NCBI GenBank assembly: GCA_029932915.1
Contig: JAOZPE010000002.1
Coordinates: 71,546-119,023, forward strand
DNA from: Candidatus Krumholzibacteriia bacterium
Lineage (GTDB): Bacteria; Krumholzibacteriota; Krumholzibacteriia; JAJRXK01
Length of the DNA stretch: 47,478 nucleotides
Reading direction: 5' to 3'
Numbering within the stretch: position 1 is the stretch's first letter; each line of letters starts with the position of its first letter. The notes under the pieces were generated by a model that saw nothing but the letters and a program-made list of their open reading frames with translations, made no database searches and was not told the origin of the DNA. Made by a program: the position numbers and the translations under genes. Positions 17,101 through 25,898 of this stretch are shown here, piece after piece.

Positions 17101-17129
17101 TTGCCCGCGGCCGCGATCGAGAGTACACT
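17101..17129 (+). promoter_or_regulatory. Promoter of carbamate kinase-thiD
   Basis: TTGCCC, exactly 17 bases, TACACT; the same two hexamers as the rpiB promoter. Transcription is expected to begin near 17136. Confidence 0.65.
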
Positions 17130-17201
17130 GGCACTTCTTCCCGCCGGTGACCAGGCGGATGCCGTTCTCGTTGGAGATGTCCCCCGCAGTGGAGGATGAG
17201 G

Positions 17202-18221
17202 ATGAGTGAGAGGAACCCCGCTTCCGCGTACGAGGAGCGTCGCTCGCGACAGACGGACTCGGCCGAGAGAGGCCGCCCGATCGCGCTGGTGGCCGTAGGA
17301 GGACATGCCTTCATGGAGCCCGGAGGAAAGGGTACCATCGAAGAGCACGAACGCAGCGCGAACCGCCTCTGCGACAAGCTGATGACCTTGATCGAGCGCG
17401 GCTACGAGCTGGTCATCACCCACGGCAACGGTCCCCAGGTGGGCAGCCTGCTCCTGCAACAGGAAGCCGCCCAGCCCGAGGTGCCGGCGATGCCGCTCGA
17501 TGTCCTGGTGGCCCAGACCGAGGGCAGCCTGGGCTACATCCTCCAGCAGGCACTGCTCAACCATCTGCGCCGGCGGGACATCAGCCGTTACGTGGTGACG
17601 GTGGTCACCCAGGTCCTGGTGAACGAGCACGACGAGGCCTTCAGCAAACCCACCAAGCCCATCGGCCCCTTCCTGAGCAAGGAGGAGGCCCAGCGCCGGG
17701 CCCGCGAGCTGGGCTGGACGGTGGTCGACGACGCCGGGCGCGGATGGCGGCGCGTGGTTCCCTCCCCGCATCCGATCAAGGTCATCCAACGGCACATGAT
17801 CCGTGACGCCGCCCGGCAGGGGCACATCGTGCTGGCCTGTGGTGGTGGCGGCGTTCCCATCATCGAGGACAGCGAGACCGGAGCCTACCGGGGCCTGGAA
17901 GCGGTCATCGACAAGGATCTCACCTCGAGCGTGCTGGCCAGCCAGATCGACGCCGACCTGTTCATCATCCTCACGGCCGTTCCCCAGGTGTACATGGGCT
18001 TCGGGACGCCCGAGCAGAGGGCCTTGGGCGCGGTCACCCTGCAGGAGATCGAGCGGCTGCGCGAAGAGGGACACTTCCCGGCGGGCAGCATGGGTCCGAA
18101 GATCGACGCCATCATCGATTTCCTCAAGCAGGGTGGGGTGCGGGGGCTCATCACCGATCCGGCCAGTCTGTCCGATGCCCTGGAGGGCCGCGCCGGAACC
18201 CATTTCGTCGGCCGAATCTGA
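17202..18221 (+). CDS. arcC: Carbamate kinase
   Basis: 339 residues, slightly longer than typical because of an N-terminal extension of about 25 charged residues before IALVAVGGHAFMEPG. Amino-acid-kinase fold. Family blocks: VITHGNGPQVGSLLLQQEAA, CGGGGVPIIED, DKDLTSSVLASQIDADLFIILT and GSMGPKIDAIIDF. It interconverts ATP plus carbamate with ADP plus carbamoyl phosphate. ATG 17202 lies 6 bases after GGAGG; the ATG two codons upstream abuts that site. There is no arginine deiminase or ornithine carbamoyltransferase nearby, so the usual arginine-catabolic context is missing. thiD follows after 26 bases. Confidence 0.95.
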   Translation: MSERNPASAYEERRSRQTDSAERGRPIALVAVGGHAFMEPGGKGTIEEHERSANRLCDKLMTLIERGYELVITHGNGPQVGSLLLQQEAAQPEVPAMPLDVLVAQTEGSLGYILQQALLNHLRRRDISRYVVTVVTQVLVNEHDEAFSKPTKPIGPFLSKEEAQRRARELGWTVVDDAGRGWRRVVPSPHPIKVIQRHMIRDAARQGHIVLACGGGGVPIIEDSETGAYRGLEAVIDKDLTSSVLASQIDADLFIILTAVPQVYMGFGTPEQRALGAVTLQEIERLREEGHFPAGSMGPKIDAIIDFLKQGGVRGLITDPASLSDALEGRAGTHFVGRI

Positions 18222-18247
18222 AGTTCGCGGCCGGAAGGAGCTGGTCC

Positions 18248-19090
18248 ATGTCCGCGCCCCCCGTCGCGATGACCATCGCCGGAAGTGACGGCAGCGGCGG
18301 CGCCGGCATCGCGGCCGACCTGAAGACCTTCGCCGCGCTGGGAGTCTACGGGGTCTACGCCCTGACCGCGGTGACCGCACAGAACACCCGGCGGGTGCTC
18401 CAGGTCGAAGCGGTGTCGGTGGAGATGGTGCGCGCACAGATCGAAGCCGTGCGGGAGGACTTCGAGGTGGCCGCGGTGAAGACGGGCATGCTCATGGGTT
18501 CCGCCGTCGCGGCCGAGGTGGCTTCCCTGTTGAACACCCTTTCCCCCCGTTGGCTGGTTGTGGATCCGGTCGCCATCGCTGGAAGTGACGGCAGCGCACT
18601 CTTCGTGGGCGACGCGCGCCGGACGCTGATCGAACACTTCTTTCCCCTGAGACCCGTGCTCACGCCCAACCTGCCCGAGGCCGAGGTCCTGCTGGGAGAA
18701 TCGATCGGAGCGGCCACGGAGGAACGGATCGATGCGGCCCGGCGGATCGCGGGAATGGGGCCGCAGGCGGTACTGCTCAAGGGTGGCCACATGGAGGGGA
18801 AGTGGGCCGAGGACGTGCTGGTCACCGAACGGCAGAGCTGGATCTTCACCGCCGAACGGCTCGCCGGCGGTGGAGGACACGGAACCGGGTGCACGCTGGC
18901 GGCGGCCCTGACCGCCCTGCTCGCCCGAGGCCGTTCCCTCCCCGCGGCTGCCGTCCAGGCCAAGGAATACCTGAGCGCGGCGCTGCGGGAAGCGCCCGAG
19001 CTGGGCGCCGGACCCTCTCCCCTGAACCACTTCCACGCCTTCCATCCCCGCGAGGAGGAGAAGGGGTTCGAAGGGGAGGGGATGGAGTAG
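18248..19090 (+). CDS. thiD: Hydroxymethylpyrimidine/phosphomethylpyrimidine kinase
   Basis: 280 residues, ribokinase-like fold. Phosphorylates HMP and HMP-phosphate in thiamine biosynthesis or salvage. Markers: TIAGSDGSGGAGIAADLKTF at the start, ALTAVTAQNT, KTGML, LTPNLPEAEVLLG and the anion-hole/catalytic block GGGHGTGCTLAAALTALLA. The usual V-M-V-A-K-S-G segment reads VAIAGSDGSALF, a variation. It sits 26 bases after carbamate kinase and is probably co-transcribed with it; no other thiamine gene and no TPP riboswitch were seen. Confidence 0.94.
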   Translation: MSAPPVAMTIAGSDGSGGAGIAADLKTFAALGVYGVYALTAVTAQNTRRVLQVEAVSVEMVRAQIEAVREDFEVAAVKTGMLMGSAVAAEVASLLNTLSPRWLVVDPVAIAGSDGSALFVGDARRTLIEHFFPLRPVLTPNLPEAEVLLGESIGAATEERIDAARRIAGMGPQAVLLKGGHMEGKWAEDVLVTERQSWIFTAERLAGGGGHGTGCTLAAALTALLARGRSLPAAAVQAKEYLSAALREAPELGAGPSPLNHFHAFHPREEEKGFEGEGME

Positions 19091-19309
19091 CGGCGAGGCG
19101 GCCGGCGAAGGACGGGCCAGCTACCCGGGCGGAGGATCGAAGCAGGACGGCGCCCGTCCGGTGGGGTGTGGGGCGAAGAGGCGGCGAAGTCCCGGACCGT
19201 CCCTGTTCGCATCGTCGATCTGCTATGCTTATTGTTCCAATGACGGACCGGCCGACTCGGTGAGACGGCCCGGTAGGCTCCCCCTTCTCCAGGGAAAGGA
19301 AGACTTCGC

Positions 19310-21289
19310 ATGCCTCCCCGTACCCGGCTTGTGGGGCGGATGACTCCGCCCACGTTGATCTCGTCCATCTGTCTGCTCCTCATCCTGCTCGTGGCCGTCT
19401 CCCCCGCTGATGCGCTCCGCGTGAACAGTTGGAACGTCCTGAACGTCTCGGCCAGCAACGCCTCCTCCAGGGTGGACGACATGCGCGTGGTCCTGCAGCA
19501 GATCCAGCCCGATCTGCTGGTGGCGCAGGAGCTGATCGGGGAAGCCGGCGCCCAGTACTTCTTCGACAACGTGCTGGAGGTCATCGAGCCGGGGCAGTGG
19601 GCCATGGCTCCCTTCGTGGACAGCTATGACACCGACAACGCCTGCTATTACCGGACCAGCGTGCTGGACTACCTGAGCATGATCACCCTGGACACCGCAC
19701 TGCGGGACATCAACGGGTGGGTGTTCCGACTGGACGGCTACAGCAGTTCGGGAGCGGAGTTCCGGGTGTACTCGCTGCATCTGAAGGCGAGCAGCGGCTC
19801 GAGCAACGAGCAGAAGCGGCTCGCCGAAGCCGCCATTCTACGGGATCACCTCAATTCGCTTCCGGCGGGGACGCATTTCCTCGTGGGCGGCGACTACAAC
19901 CTCTACGGGGCCAGCGAGCCGGCCTGGGCCGAGCTGACCGGCAGCCAGAGTGACAACGACGGCCGTTGTTTCGACCCGATCAACCGGGTGGGCGAGTGGC
20001 ACAACAACTCGAGCTACGCCGACGTCCATTCCCAGTCGCCGCGCCTGGACGACCTCGGTGACGGGGGCAGCACGGGCGGTCTCGACGACCGCTTCGACTT
20101 CATCCTGGCCAACGATGACATGCTCGACGGCAGTGCCATCGCCTACATCAGCGGCAGCTACACCACCTACGGACAGGATGGCAACCACTTCAACGAGAAC
20201 ATCACCGACAGTCCGACCATCCCCGAGGGAGCCACCATCGCCAACGCGCTGTTGCACGCCTCCGATCATCTGCCGCTGTATCTCGATCTGCAGGTGCCGG
20301 CCCGCTTGCAGATCGCCGGTAACCTCGAGTTCGGGCGCGTGCTCGAGGGAAGCACGGCCCAGAGGAGCCTGGTGGCGGAGAATCCCGCCGTGGCCCCGGC
20401 CGACGATCTCGACTACACGGTGAGCGCCAGTGCGGGCTTCACCGCCCCCAGCTCCACCTCGCCGGTGGCGCCGGGCGGCTACGCGGTGGTGACCATCACC
20501 GCCGACACCTCCACTCCGGCCGAACTCGACGGCCAGGTGACCTTCACCACCAACGCCGTCGACGATTTGACGAAGCAGGTCGCGGCGGCGGCGACGGTGC
20601 TGAGGGCCGCCGCTCCGTCGGTGCGCTCCGACGCGGTGGTCCTGAGCGAGGCGGCCGACTTCGGCAGCCATCTCGAAGGTGCGTTCGACGACATCTTCGT
20701 CGACGCCTGCAACTACGGCTTCGACAGTCTGCAGGCCCTGTTGAACGTCTACGACTGGTCGATCACCGGAGGCGACGCCGGCCGCTTCAGCGTGGTCGAT
20801 TTCTCCGCGGTGGACGTCGGTGCCACCCCGGCCTCCTTCCAGCTCCACTTCGACGACACGGGCGCAGCGGGAGGGGCCACCTACGTGGCGACCCTGTACC
20901 TGAAGACCCGGGACGAACAGGGGGTTCTGGGAGCGTCCACGCGCAGCGATCTCGTCTTCGACCTCACAGCCACGGTCGAGGACACCGGGACCGCGGTGCC
21001 CGACCTTCCCGGCGTGACCCGCCTTGTGGGCAATCATCCGAATCCCTTCAATCCCCGCACCACCGTGGCCTTCGACCTGGCCCGCGCCGGGCACGTGCGC
21101 CTGGAGATCTACGATGTCCGGGGACGCCGGGTGGCGGTCCTGGTCGACGAGGCACGTCCTGCCGGTTCCTATTCGGTCGACTGGAACGGCGTGGACGGGA
21201 CGGGACGGCCGGTGGCCAGCGGTGTCTACTTCCAGCATCTGGTGGCCGACGGGACCGATCAGACCCGTTCGATGACCCTGGTGCGTTGA
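19310..21289 (+). CDS. Secreted endonuclease/exonuclease/phosphatase-fold protein with FlgD-Ig C-terminus
   Basis: 659 residues. Signal peptide about 1-36 (hydrophobic core LISSICLLLILLVAVSP). Residues about 37-330 form an EEP (DNase I-like) domain: LRVNSWNVLN, LLVAQELIGE, YSLHLKASSG, LVGGDYNLYG and HASDHLPLYLDL supply the metal and catalytic Asn/Glu/His/Asp. Next come Ig-like or choice-of-anchor repeats (about 335-565), and a C-terminal FlgD-Ig/por-like domain (about 575-659) with NHPNPFNPRTTVAFDL and GVYFQHL, used in FCB-type bacteria for sorting or anchoring secreted proteins. Substrate could be nucleic acid or phosphoester. GGGAAAGGA precedes the ATG. A 13-bp hairpin follows the gene. Confidence 0.88.
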   Translation: MPPRTRLVGRMTPPTLISSICLLLILLVAVSPADALRVNSWNVLNVSASNASSRVDDMRVVLQQIQPDLLVAQELIGEAGAQYFFDNVLEVIEPGQWAMAPFVDSYDTDNACYYRTSVLDYLSMITLDTALRDINGWVFRLDGYSSSGAEFRVYSLHLKASSGSSNEQKRLAEAAILRDHLNSLPAGTHFLVGGDYNLYGASEPAWAELTGSQSDNDGRCFDPINRVGEWHNNSSYADVHSQSPRLDDLGDGGSTGGLDDRFDFILANDDMLDGSAIAYISGSYTTYGQDGNHFNENITDSPTIPEGATIANALLHASDHLPLYLDLQVPARLQIAGNLEFGRVLEGSTAQRSLVAENPAVAPADDLDYTVSASAGFTAPSSTSPVAPGGYAVVTITADTSTPAELDGQVTFTTNAVDDLTKQVAAAATVLRAAAPSVRSDAVVLSEAADFGSHLEGAFDDIFVDACNYGFDSLQALLNVYDWSITGGDAGRFSVVDFSAVDVGATPASFQLHFDDTGAAGGATYVATLYLKTRDEQGVLGASTRSDLVFDLTATVEDTGTAVPDLPGVTRLVGNHPNPFNPRTTVAFDLARAGHVRLEIYDVRGRRVAVLVDEARPAGSYSVDWNGVDGTGRPVASGVYFQHLVADGTDQTRSMTLVR

Positions 21290-21305
21290 CCCACCGCGCA
21301 AGGCA

Positions 21306-21336
21306 GATCCGCCGGACCGAAGCGGTCCGGCGGATC
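21306..21336 (+). terminator. Perfect 13-bp hairpin after the secreted EEP gene
   Basis: GATCCGCCGGACC, loop GAAGC, GGTCCGGCGGATC, 16 bases beyond the stop. No T-run follows, so termination may need Rho or the hairpin may protect the mRNA end. Confidence 0.5.
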
Positions 21337-21346
21337 GAGCTGTCCC

Positions 21347-21375
21347 TGGCCCCGGGGCCCCACATCTGCTAGCTT
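21347..21375 (+). promoter_or_regulatory. Candidate promoter of the S9-like gene
   Basis: TGGCCC, 17 bases, TAGCTT. If used, transcription starts near 21382, which rules out the longest in-frame start at 21374. Confidence 0.4.
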
Positions 21376-21481
21376 GCCCCTTGCTCACGGGCCCGCGGTG
21401 CGCGGGACGGTGGCCACCGGTCCGGGGGAAGACCTCATCCTCGAATCGAGGGATCGAGTACCGCGTCGCCGCCGGCGATGC

Positions 21482-23395
21482 ATGACCCTCACCCATATGC
21501 CTGCCCCGATGGGGGGAGGGAAGAGGCAAAGCAAGGTGAACTGGCGCACTGCACGGCTCTGGGGCTTCTCGACCGGGCCATCGCTGGTGGCGGCTCTGGT
21601 GGGGATGGCCATGATGACGGGCTCGGCTTCCATCGCCCGCCCCGTTTCCCCGCTTCCAACTTCCTCTTCGTCCCTGGAAGAGGGTTTCAAGCCCTTCGCA
21701 TGGTCTCGCGACGCCCGGCTGGTGGGTTGGTTGTCCGCCGAGGAGGGCCTGCTCATCCTCACCCGTCTGGACGCATACCGCCAATTCCACCGGGTGGAGA
21801 TGGCTGGAGGCATGCGCCGTCAACTCAGTTTCTACGAGGGCTCGGTCGCCGAGGCCGACGTGGTCGCCTCGGCGGGCCGGGCGGCGGCGGCATTCACGAT
21901 GGAGAGCGATCCCTCTCGGCTGCTGCTCTTCGACCTGCGCACCGGCGCGACGCGTTCCCTTCTTCAGGAGGATGGGCGCCTGGACAGCCCCCGTTTCAGC
22001 CACAATGGCAAGAGGCTGGCGGTCGGGTGGGTGTCGCCGGACGCTTCGCAGGCCCGTCTCGTGTTGCTCGAACCCTTCGCCGAGGCCGAGGCGAAGACGG
22101 TCCTGGAGGGCCCGGGGCGCTGGGTTCCGCTGGACTGGTCCGCCGATGACCGGCGCTTGCTGGCCTTGCACCATGTCGCACCCGGGGAGGATGAGCTGTG
22201 GCTGATCGACGTGTCCTCGGGCACTGGCCGGCGTCTGCTGGAGGAAACGGGCCCGGCCGAACTGGGGCCCGCGTGCTTCGGTGGCAAGGGCAAGGGAATC
22301 GTCTTCGTCAGTGACCAGTGGAGGGGCATCTGCGAACTCGCCACCCTCGATCTCGACAGCGGGGAAGTGCTCCGCCGCAGCAATTCGATCCGCTGGGACG
22401 TCGAGGAGCTGGCACTGTCGCCGGACGGGAAGCTCCTGGCCTTCTCGGTCAACGAGAACGGGGCGAGCCGGCTGTATCTTCTGCGGATGGATCGCACCTC
22501 CACTCCCCACTCCGTCGATCTCCCCACCGGTGTGGTGGGACGCCTGGCCTTCCAACCCCTGCGAGGGGGCGCCTATCGCCTGGCCCTGGAGCTGACCACT
22601 CCCATCTCCCCCTGGGACATCTACGTGCTAGAGGGTGTCCAGGGACGGCCCCGGCTGGTTCGCTGGACCGAGAGCGAGGTGGGTGGACTCGACCCGGAGC
22701 GTTTCGTCCGGCCAAGCCTGATCCATTATCGGACCTTCGACCGGGGTCCGAGCGGGGGAACGCGGGAGATCGCCGTTCTCTACTACCGGCCCCTCGGGGC
22801 GGGTGCCCATCCGGTCGTCATCGATCTCGGCCGGGCCTCCTCCAGCCAGAACCGCCTGGGCTTCGACCCTCGCCTGCAGTTCTGGGTGACCCGGCTGGGG
22901 CTGGCCGTGCTCACCCCCAACCTGCGGGGTTCGACCGGCTACGGGCGGGAATTCGCCCATCTGGCCGACGGCGAACACGAGGGGGACGTGATCCGGGATC
23001 TTCTCGCCCTGGTGGATTGGGTCGAGGAGAGGCCTGAGCTGGACGCCTCCCGGATCGGGATCTTCGGAGAGGGTCGGGCCGTGAAGGTGGTCCTGTCCGC
23101 TCTGGCCACCTCCGGGGGCCGCCTGGGAGCCGGCGCGGTGATCGCCGGTGCCGGTGGACTGGGCAATGGGTGGGAAGGCATCGAGACCCCTCTGCTCATC
23201 GTCCAGGACCCGAAGTCCGCATCTCCCTCGGGGGAGGCCGCCGGTGGGGTGATGGAAGGGACGGCCGGGGGCCGGATCTCCTGGTTCACGCCCGACGGGC
23301 AAGGGGACCAGGGAAGGAGGAGCCAGGTTGCGCGGCTGGAGGCCCGGCTGGCCGAGTTCTGGCTGACACAGCTCATACGCAGGAGCACCCCCTGA
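21482..23395 (+). CDS. S9-peptidase-like protein with degenerate catalytic triad
   Basis: 637 residues from ATG 21482; ATG 21497, ATG 21509 and GTG 21536 are alternatives. An export signal lies around LVAALVGMAMMTGSASIA. Residues about 70-390 form a TolB/DPP-type beta-propeller (repeats such as LSPDGKLLAFSVNENGASRL). Residues about 400-637 look like the alpha/beta-hydrolase of prolyl oligopeptidases: TPNLRGSTGYGREF is conserved. The nucleophile motif G-x-S-x-G-G reads G529-E-G531-R-A, with Gly in place of Ser, the oxyanion HGGP reads LGRA, and the histidine region reads PDGQGDQG without His. It is therefore probably not a peptidase but a binding or scaffold protein. Exported by inference. Confidence 0.8.
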   Translation: MTLTHMPAPMGGGKRQSKVNWRTARLWGFSTGPSLVAALVGMAMMTGSASIARPVSPLPTSSSSLEEGFKPFAWSRDARLVGWLSAEEGLLILTRLDAYRQFHRVEMAGGMRRQLSFYEGSVAEADVVASAGRAAAAFTMESDPSRLLLFDLRTGATRSLLQEDGRLDSPRFSHNGKRLAVGWVSPDASQARLVLLEPFAEAEAKTVLEGPGRWVPLDWSADDRRLLALHHVAPGEDELWLIDVSSGTGRRLLEETGPAELGPACFGGKGKGIVFVSDQWRGICELATLDLDSGEVLRRSNSIRWDVEELALSPDGKLLAFSVNENGASRLYLLRMDRTSTPHSVDLPTGVVGRLAFQPLRGGAYRLALELTTPISPWDIYVLEGVQGRPRLVRWTESEVGGLDPERFVRPSLIHYRTFDRGPSGGTREIAVLYYRPLGAGAHPVVIDLGRASSSQNRLGFDPRLQFWVTRLGLAVLTPNLRGSTGYGREFAHLADGEHEGDVIRDLLALVDWVEERPELDASRIGIFGEGRAVKVVLSALATSGGRLGAGAVIAGAGGLGNGWEGIETPLLIVQDPKSASPSGEAAGGVMEGTAGGRISWFTPDGQGDQGRRSQVARLEARLAEFWLTQLIRRSTP

Positions 23396-23407
23396 GACTT
23401 CTCCCAT

Positions 23408-23436
23408 TTGCCTGAATACGGTTCGTTGCCTAGACT
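23408..23436 (+). promoter_or_regulatory. Promoter of the CBS-korAB operon
   Basis: TTGCCT, exactly 17 bases, TAGACT. Transcription would start near 23443, about 30 bases before the first start codon. Confidence 0.65.
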
Positions 23437-23473
23437 AGCGCTTTGATCCCGCACACACGTGGGAGGTTTGCTC

Positions 23474-23968
23474 GTGGATGTTGAAGGATCCCAATCGTCG
23501 GAATCGCAGCTGAAGCAGATTCTCAATTCGGAGAAGCTGCGCTATGTGATGCAGAGTTCGCCGTTCACCGTGGCGGCGGGCAGCCCCGTGCGCGAGGCCA
23601 TCGAGGGCATTCGCACGCACCCCAACAACTATGCCCTGGTGCTTTCGGGCAAGACCCTCGCCGGCATCTTCACCGAGCGCGATTATCTCGTGAAGCTCGC
23701 CGGGATGGATGTCTCCCTGGATCGCCCCGTCGACGAGTTCATGTCGAAGGAGCCCAAGAGTCTTTCTCCGGATCACACCGTCGCCGATGCCTTGAGGTTG
23801 ATCGTGGAAGGCGGGTACCGGCACGTTCCCGTGGTGGACAACGGTGAGGTCACGGGCGTCATCTCCGCCTTGGACATCGTCAAGTACATCGCGGAACTGT
23901 ACCCCACCGAAGTCTACAATCTTCCTCCGAGACTCCACCAGATCATGAACCGGGCCGAGGGCGGTTGA
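23474..23968 (+). CDS. CBS-domain-pair protein
   Basis: 164 residues made almost entirely of two CBS motifs. The first spans about 25-85 (MQSSPFTVAAGSPVREAIEG, then GIFTERDYLVKLAG) and the second about 95-155 (FMSKEPKSLSPDHTVADALR, then RHVPVVDNGEVTGVIS). Such Bateman modules bind adenosine nucleotides or SAM. GTG 23474 is chosen because GGGAGG lies 7 bases upstream; a GTG at 23459 sits before that site. First gene of an operon with korA, korB and a second CBS protein. No enzymatic domain is attached, so it may act in trans on the oxidoreductase according to energy state. Confidence 0.88.
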   Translation: MDVEGSQSSESQLKQILNSEKLRYVMQSSPFTVAAGSPVREAIEGIRTHPNNYALVLSGKTLAGIFTERDYLVKLAGMDVSLDRPVDEFMSKEPKSLSPDHTVADALRLIVEGGYRHVPVVDNGEVTGVISALDIVKYIAELYPTEVYNLPPRLHQIMNRAEGG

Positions 23969-24019
23969 TTTCTCGACCGCTCACCTTACACCAACCTGAA
24001 CATCGAGGACCCAAGAGTC

Positions 24020-25879
24020 ATGTCAGAGCACAAGGTTGCAGAGCTGGACAGCGTAACCATTCGCTTCGCCGGAGACTCCGGCGACGGCATGCAGCTCACC
24101 GGATCGCGTTTCACCGATACGGCTGCGCTCGTCGGCAACGACATCGCAACCTTTCCCGATTATCCTGCGGAGATCCGCGCCCCAGCGGGTTCGTTGGCCG
24201 GTGTGTCCGGATTCCAGATCCAATTCAGTTCGCACGACATCCACACCCCTGGTGACCGTCCGGACGTCCTGGTGGCGATGAATCCGGCGGCGCTGAAGGT
24301 GAACCTCAAGGATCTGCCCGAGGGCGGCATCCTGGTGGTGAACGAGAACTCCTTCACCAAGGGCAATCTCCGCCTCGCCCACTACGAGAGCAATCCTCTC
24401 GAAGACGGGTCGCTCTCGGGTTACCGGCTCATCCGCGTTCCGATGACCGATCTCACGGTGAAGGCGGTGGAGGAGACCGGCGTGCAGCGGAAGCTGGCCG
24501 AGCGCTGCAAGAACTTCTTCGCGCTGGGCGTGGTGTTCTTCCTCTTCGAGCGTCCCCTGGACACGACGATCAAGTGGATCGAGGACAAGTTCGGAGGCAA
24601 GCCCGAGATCGCCCAGGCCAACATCCTGGCCCTGAAGGCGGGTTTCAACTTCGCCGACACCATCGAGGTCTTCCAGACCATCTACGAGGTGAAGAAGGCG
24701 AAGCTGCCCGCGGGTACCTACCGCAGCCTGAACGGCAACGAGGCCATGGCCCTCGGCGTGATCGCCGCCGGCGTGAAGGCCGGACGGCCGATCTTCTACG
24801 GTTCGTATCCGATCACCCCGGCCAGTGACATCCTGCACGAGCTGGCCCGTCACAAGGACTTCGGAGTGAAGACCTTCCAGGCCGAGGACGAGATCGCAGC
24901 CGTCGGCGCATCGATCGGCGCGTCCTATGGTGGCGCATTGGCCGTCACCGGGACCAGCGGTCCGGGTGTCGCGCTCAAGACCGAGGCGCTCGGCCTGGCG
25001 GTGATGACCGAGCTGCCCCTGCTGATCATCAACGTCCAGCGCGGCGGCCCTTCGACCGGCCTGCCGACCAAGACCGAACAGGCCGATCTCTTCCAGGCGG
25101 TGCTGGGTCGCAACGGCGAGAGCCCCATCCCGGTCCTGGCCGCGGCCACTCCCGGCGACTGCTTCTATGTGGCGATCGAGGGCATGCGCCTGGCGGTGAA
25201 GTACATGACCCCGGTCCTGGTGCTGTCCGACGGCTATCTGGCCAACGGAGCGGAGCCCTGGCGCGTCCCCGATCTCTCCGAGTTGCCCGAGATCGAGGTG
25301 AAGTACGCCGAGCCGAGGGACGACGGCGAGGAGTTCAAGCCCTACGACCGTGATCCGGAGACCCTCATCCGTCCCTGGGCCATTCCGGGAACGCGGGGTC
25401 TGGAGCATCACATCGGGGGTCTGGAGAAGGACAAGCTCACCGGCAACGTGAGCTACGATCCGGACAACCACGAGTACATGGTGAAGTTGCGCGCGCGCAA
25501 GGTCGCGGGCATGGTGCGGGACATTCCCGACCTGGAGGTGAGCGGTCCCCAGGAGGGCGAGCTTCTCATCCTCGGCTGGGGCTCGACCGCCGGCGCCATC
25601 ATCAGCGCCAGCGAGCGTCTGCGGGCCCAGAAGATTCCCGTTGCCAATGCCCATCTGCGCTACCTGAACCCCTTCCCGGCGAATCTCGGGGAGGTCCTGG
25701 GGCGCTATGAGAAGGTGCTGGTGCCGGAGATGAATCTGGGACAGCTGCGCAAACTTCTGCAGGCCGAATTCCTCAGGCCGATCCTGGGCCTGAACAAGGT
25801 GAAGGGACAGCCCTTCAAGGTCGAAGAGATCATGGACCAGGCCAGGGCCATTCTCGAGCAGCGCACGGTCGCGGGATGA
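24020..25879 (+). CDS. korA: 2-oxoglutarate:ferredoxin oxidoreductase, alpha subunit (gamma-alpha fusion)
   Basis: 619 residues. The first ~200 residues are the gamma domain (VTIRFAGDSGDGMQLTGSRF; VLVAMNPAALKVNL); the rest is the alpha domain with YPITPASDILHELA, FQAEDEIAAVGASIGASYGG and STGLPTKTEQADLFQAVLGR. This fused layout is that of KorA-type 2-oxoacid:acceptor oxidoreductases. With KorB it interconverts 2-oxoglutarate and succinyl-CoA using ferredoxin, in oxidative or reductive TCA flux. Substrate is inferred from overall likeness to KorA; a related 2-oxoacid is possible. korB starts 19 bases after its stop. Confidence 0.93.
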   Translation: MSEHKVAELDSVTIRFAGDSGDGMQLTGSRFTDTAALVGNDIATFPDYPAEIRAPAGSLAGVSGFQIQFSSHDIHTPGDRPDVLVAMNPAALKVNLKDLPEGGILVVNENSFTKGNLRLAHYESNPLEDGSLSGYRLIRVPMTDLTVKAVEETGVQRKLAERCKNFFALGVVFFLFERPLDTTIKWIEDKFGGKPEIAQANILALKAGFNFADTIEVFQTIYEVKKAKLPAGTYRSLNGNEAMALGVIAAGVKAGRPIFYGSYPITPASDILHELARHKDFGVKTFQAEDEIAAVGASIGASYGGALAVTGTSGPGVALKTEALGLAVMTELPLLIINVQRGGPSTGLPTKTEQADLFQAVLGRNGESPIPVLAAATPGDCFYVAIEGMRLAVKYMTPVLVLSDGYLANGAEPWRVPDLSELPEIEVKYAEPRDDGEEFKPYDRDPETLIRPWAIPGTRGLEHHIGGLEKDKLTGNVSYDPDNHEYMVKLRARKVAGMVRDIPDLEVSGPQEGELLILGWGSTAGAIISASERLRAQKIPVANAHLRYLNPFPANLGEVLGRYEKVLVPEMNLGQLRKLLQAEFLRPILGLNKVKGQPFKVEEIMDQARAILEQRTVAG

Positions 25880-25898
25880 CCCTGAAAGGAAGACAACG

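Noticed and set aside
19838-22555. A 905-codon minus-strand reading frame opposite the EEP and S9-like genes
   Set aside because: Low-complexity His/Arg/Gly-rich translation spanning two genuine genes and the gap between them; a GC-content shadow.
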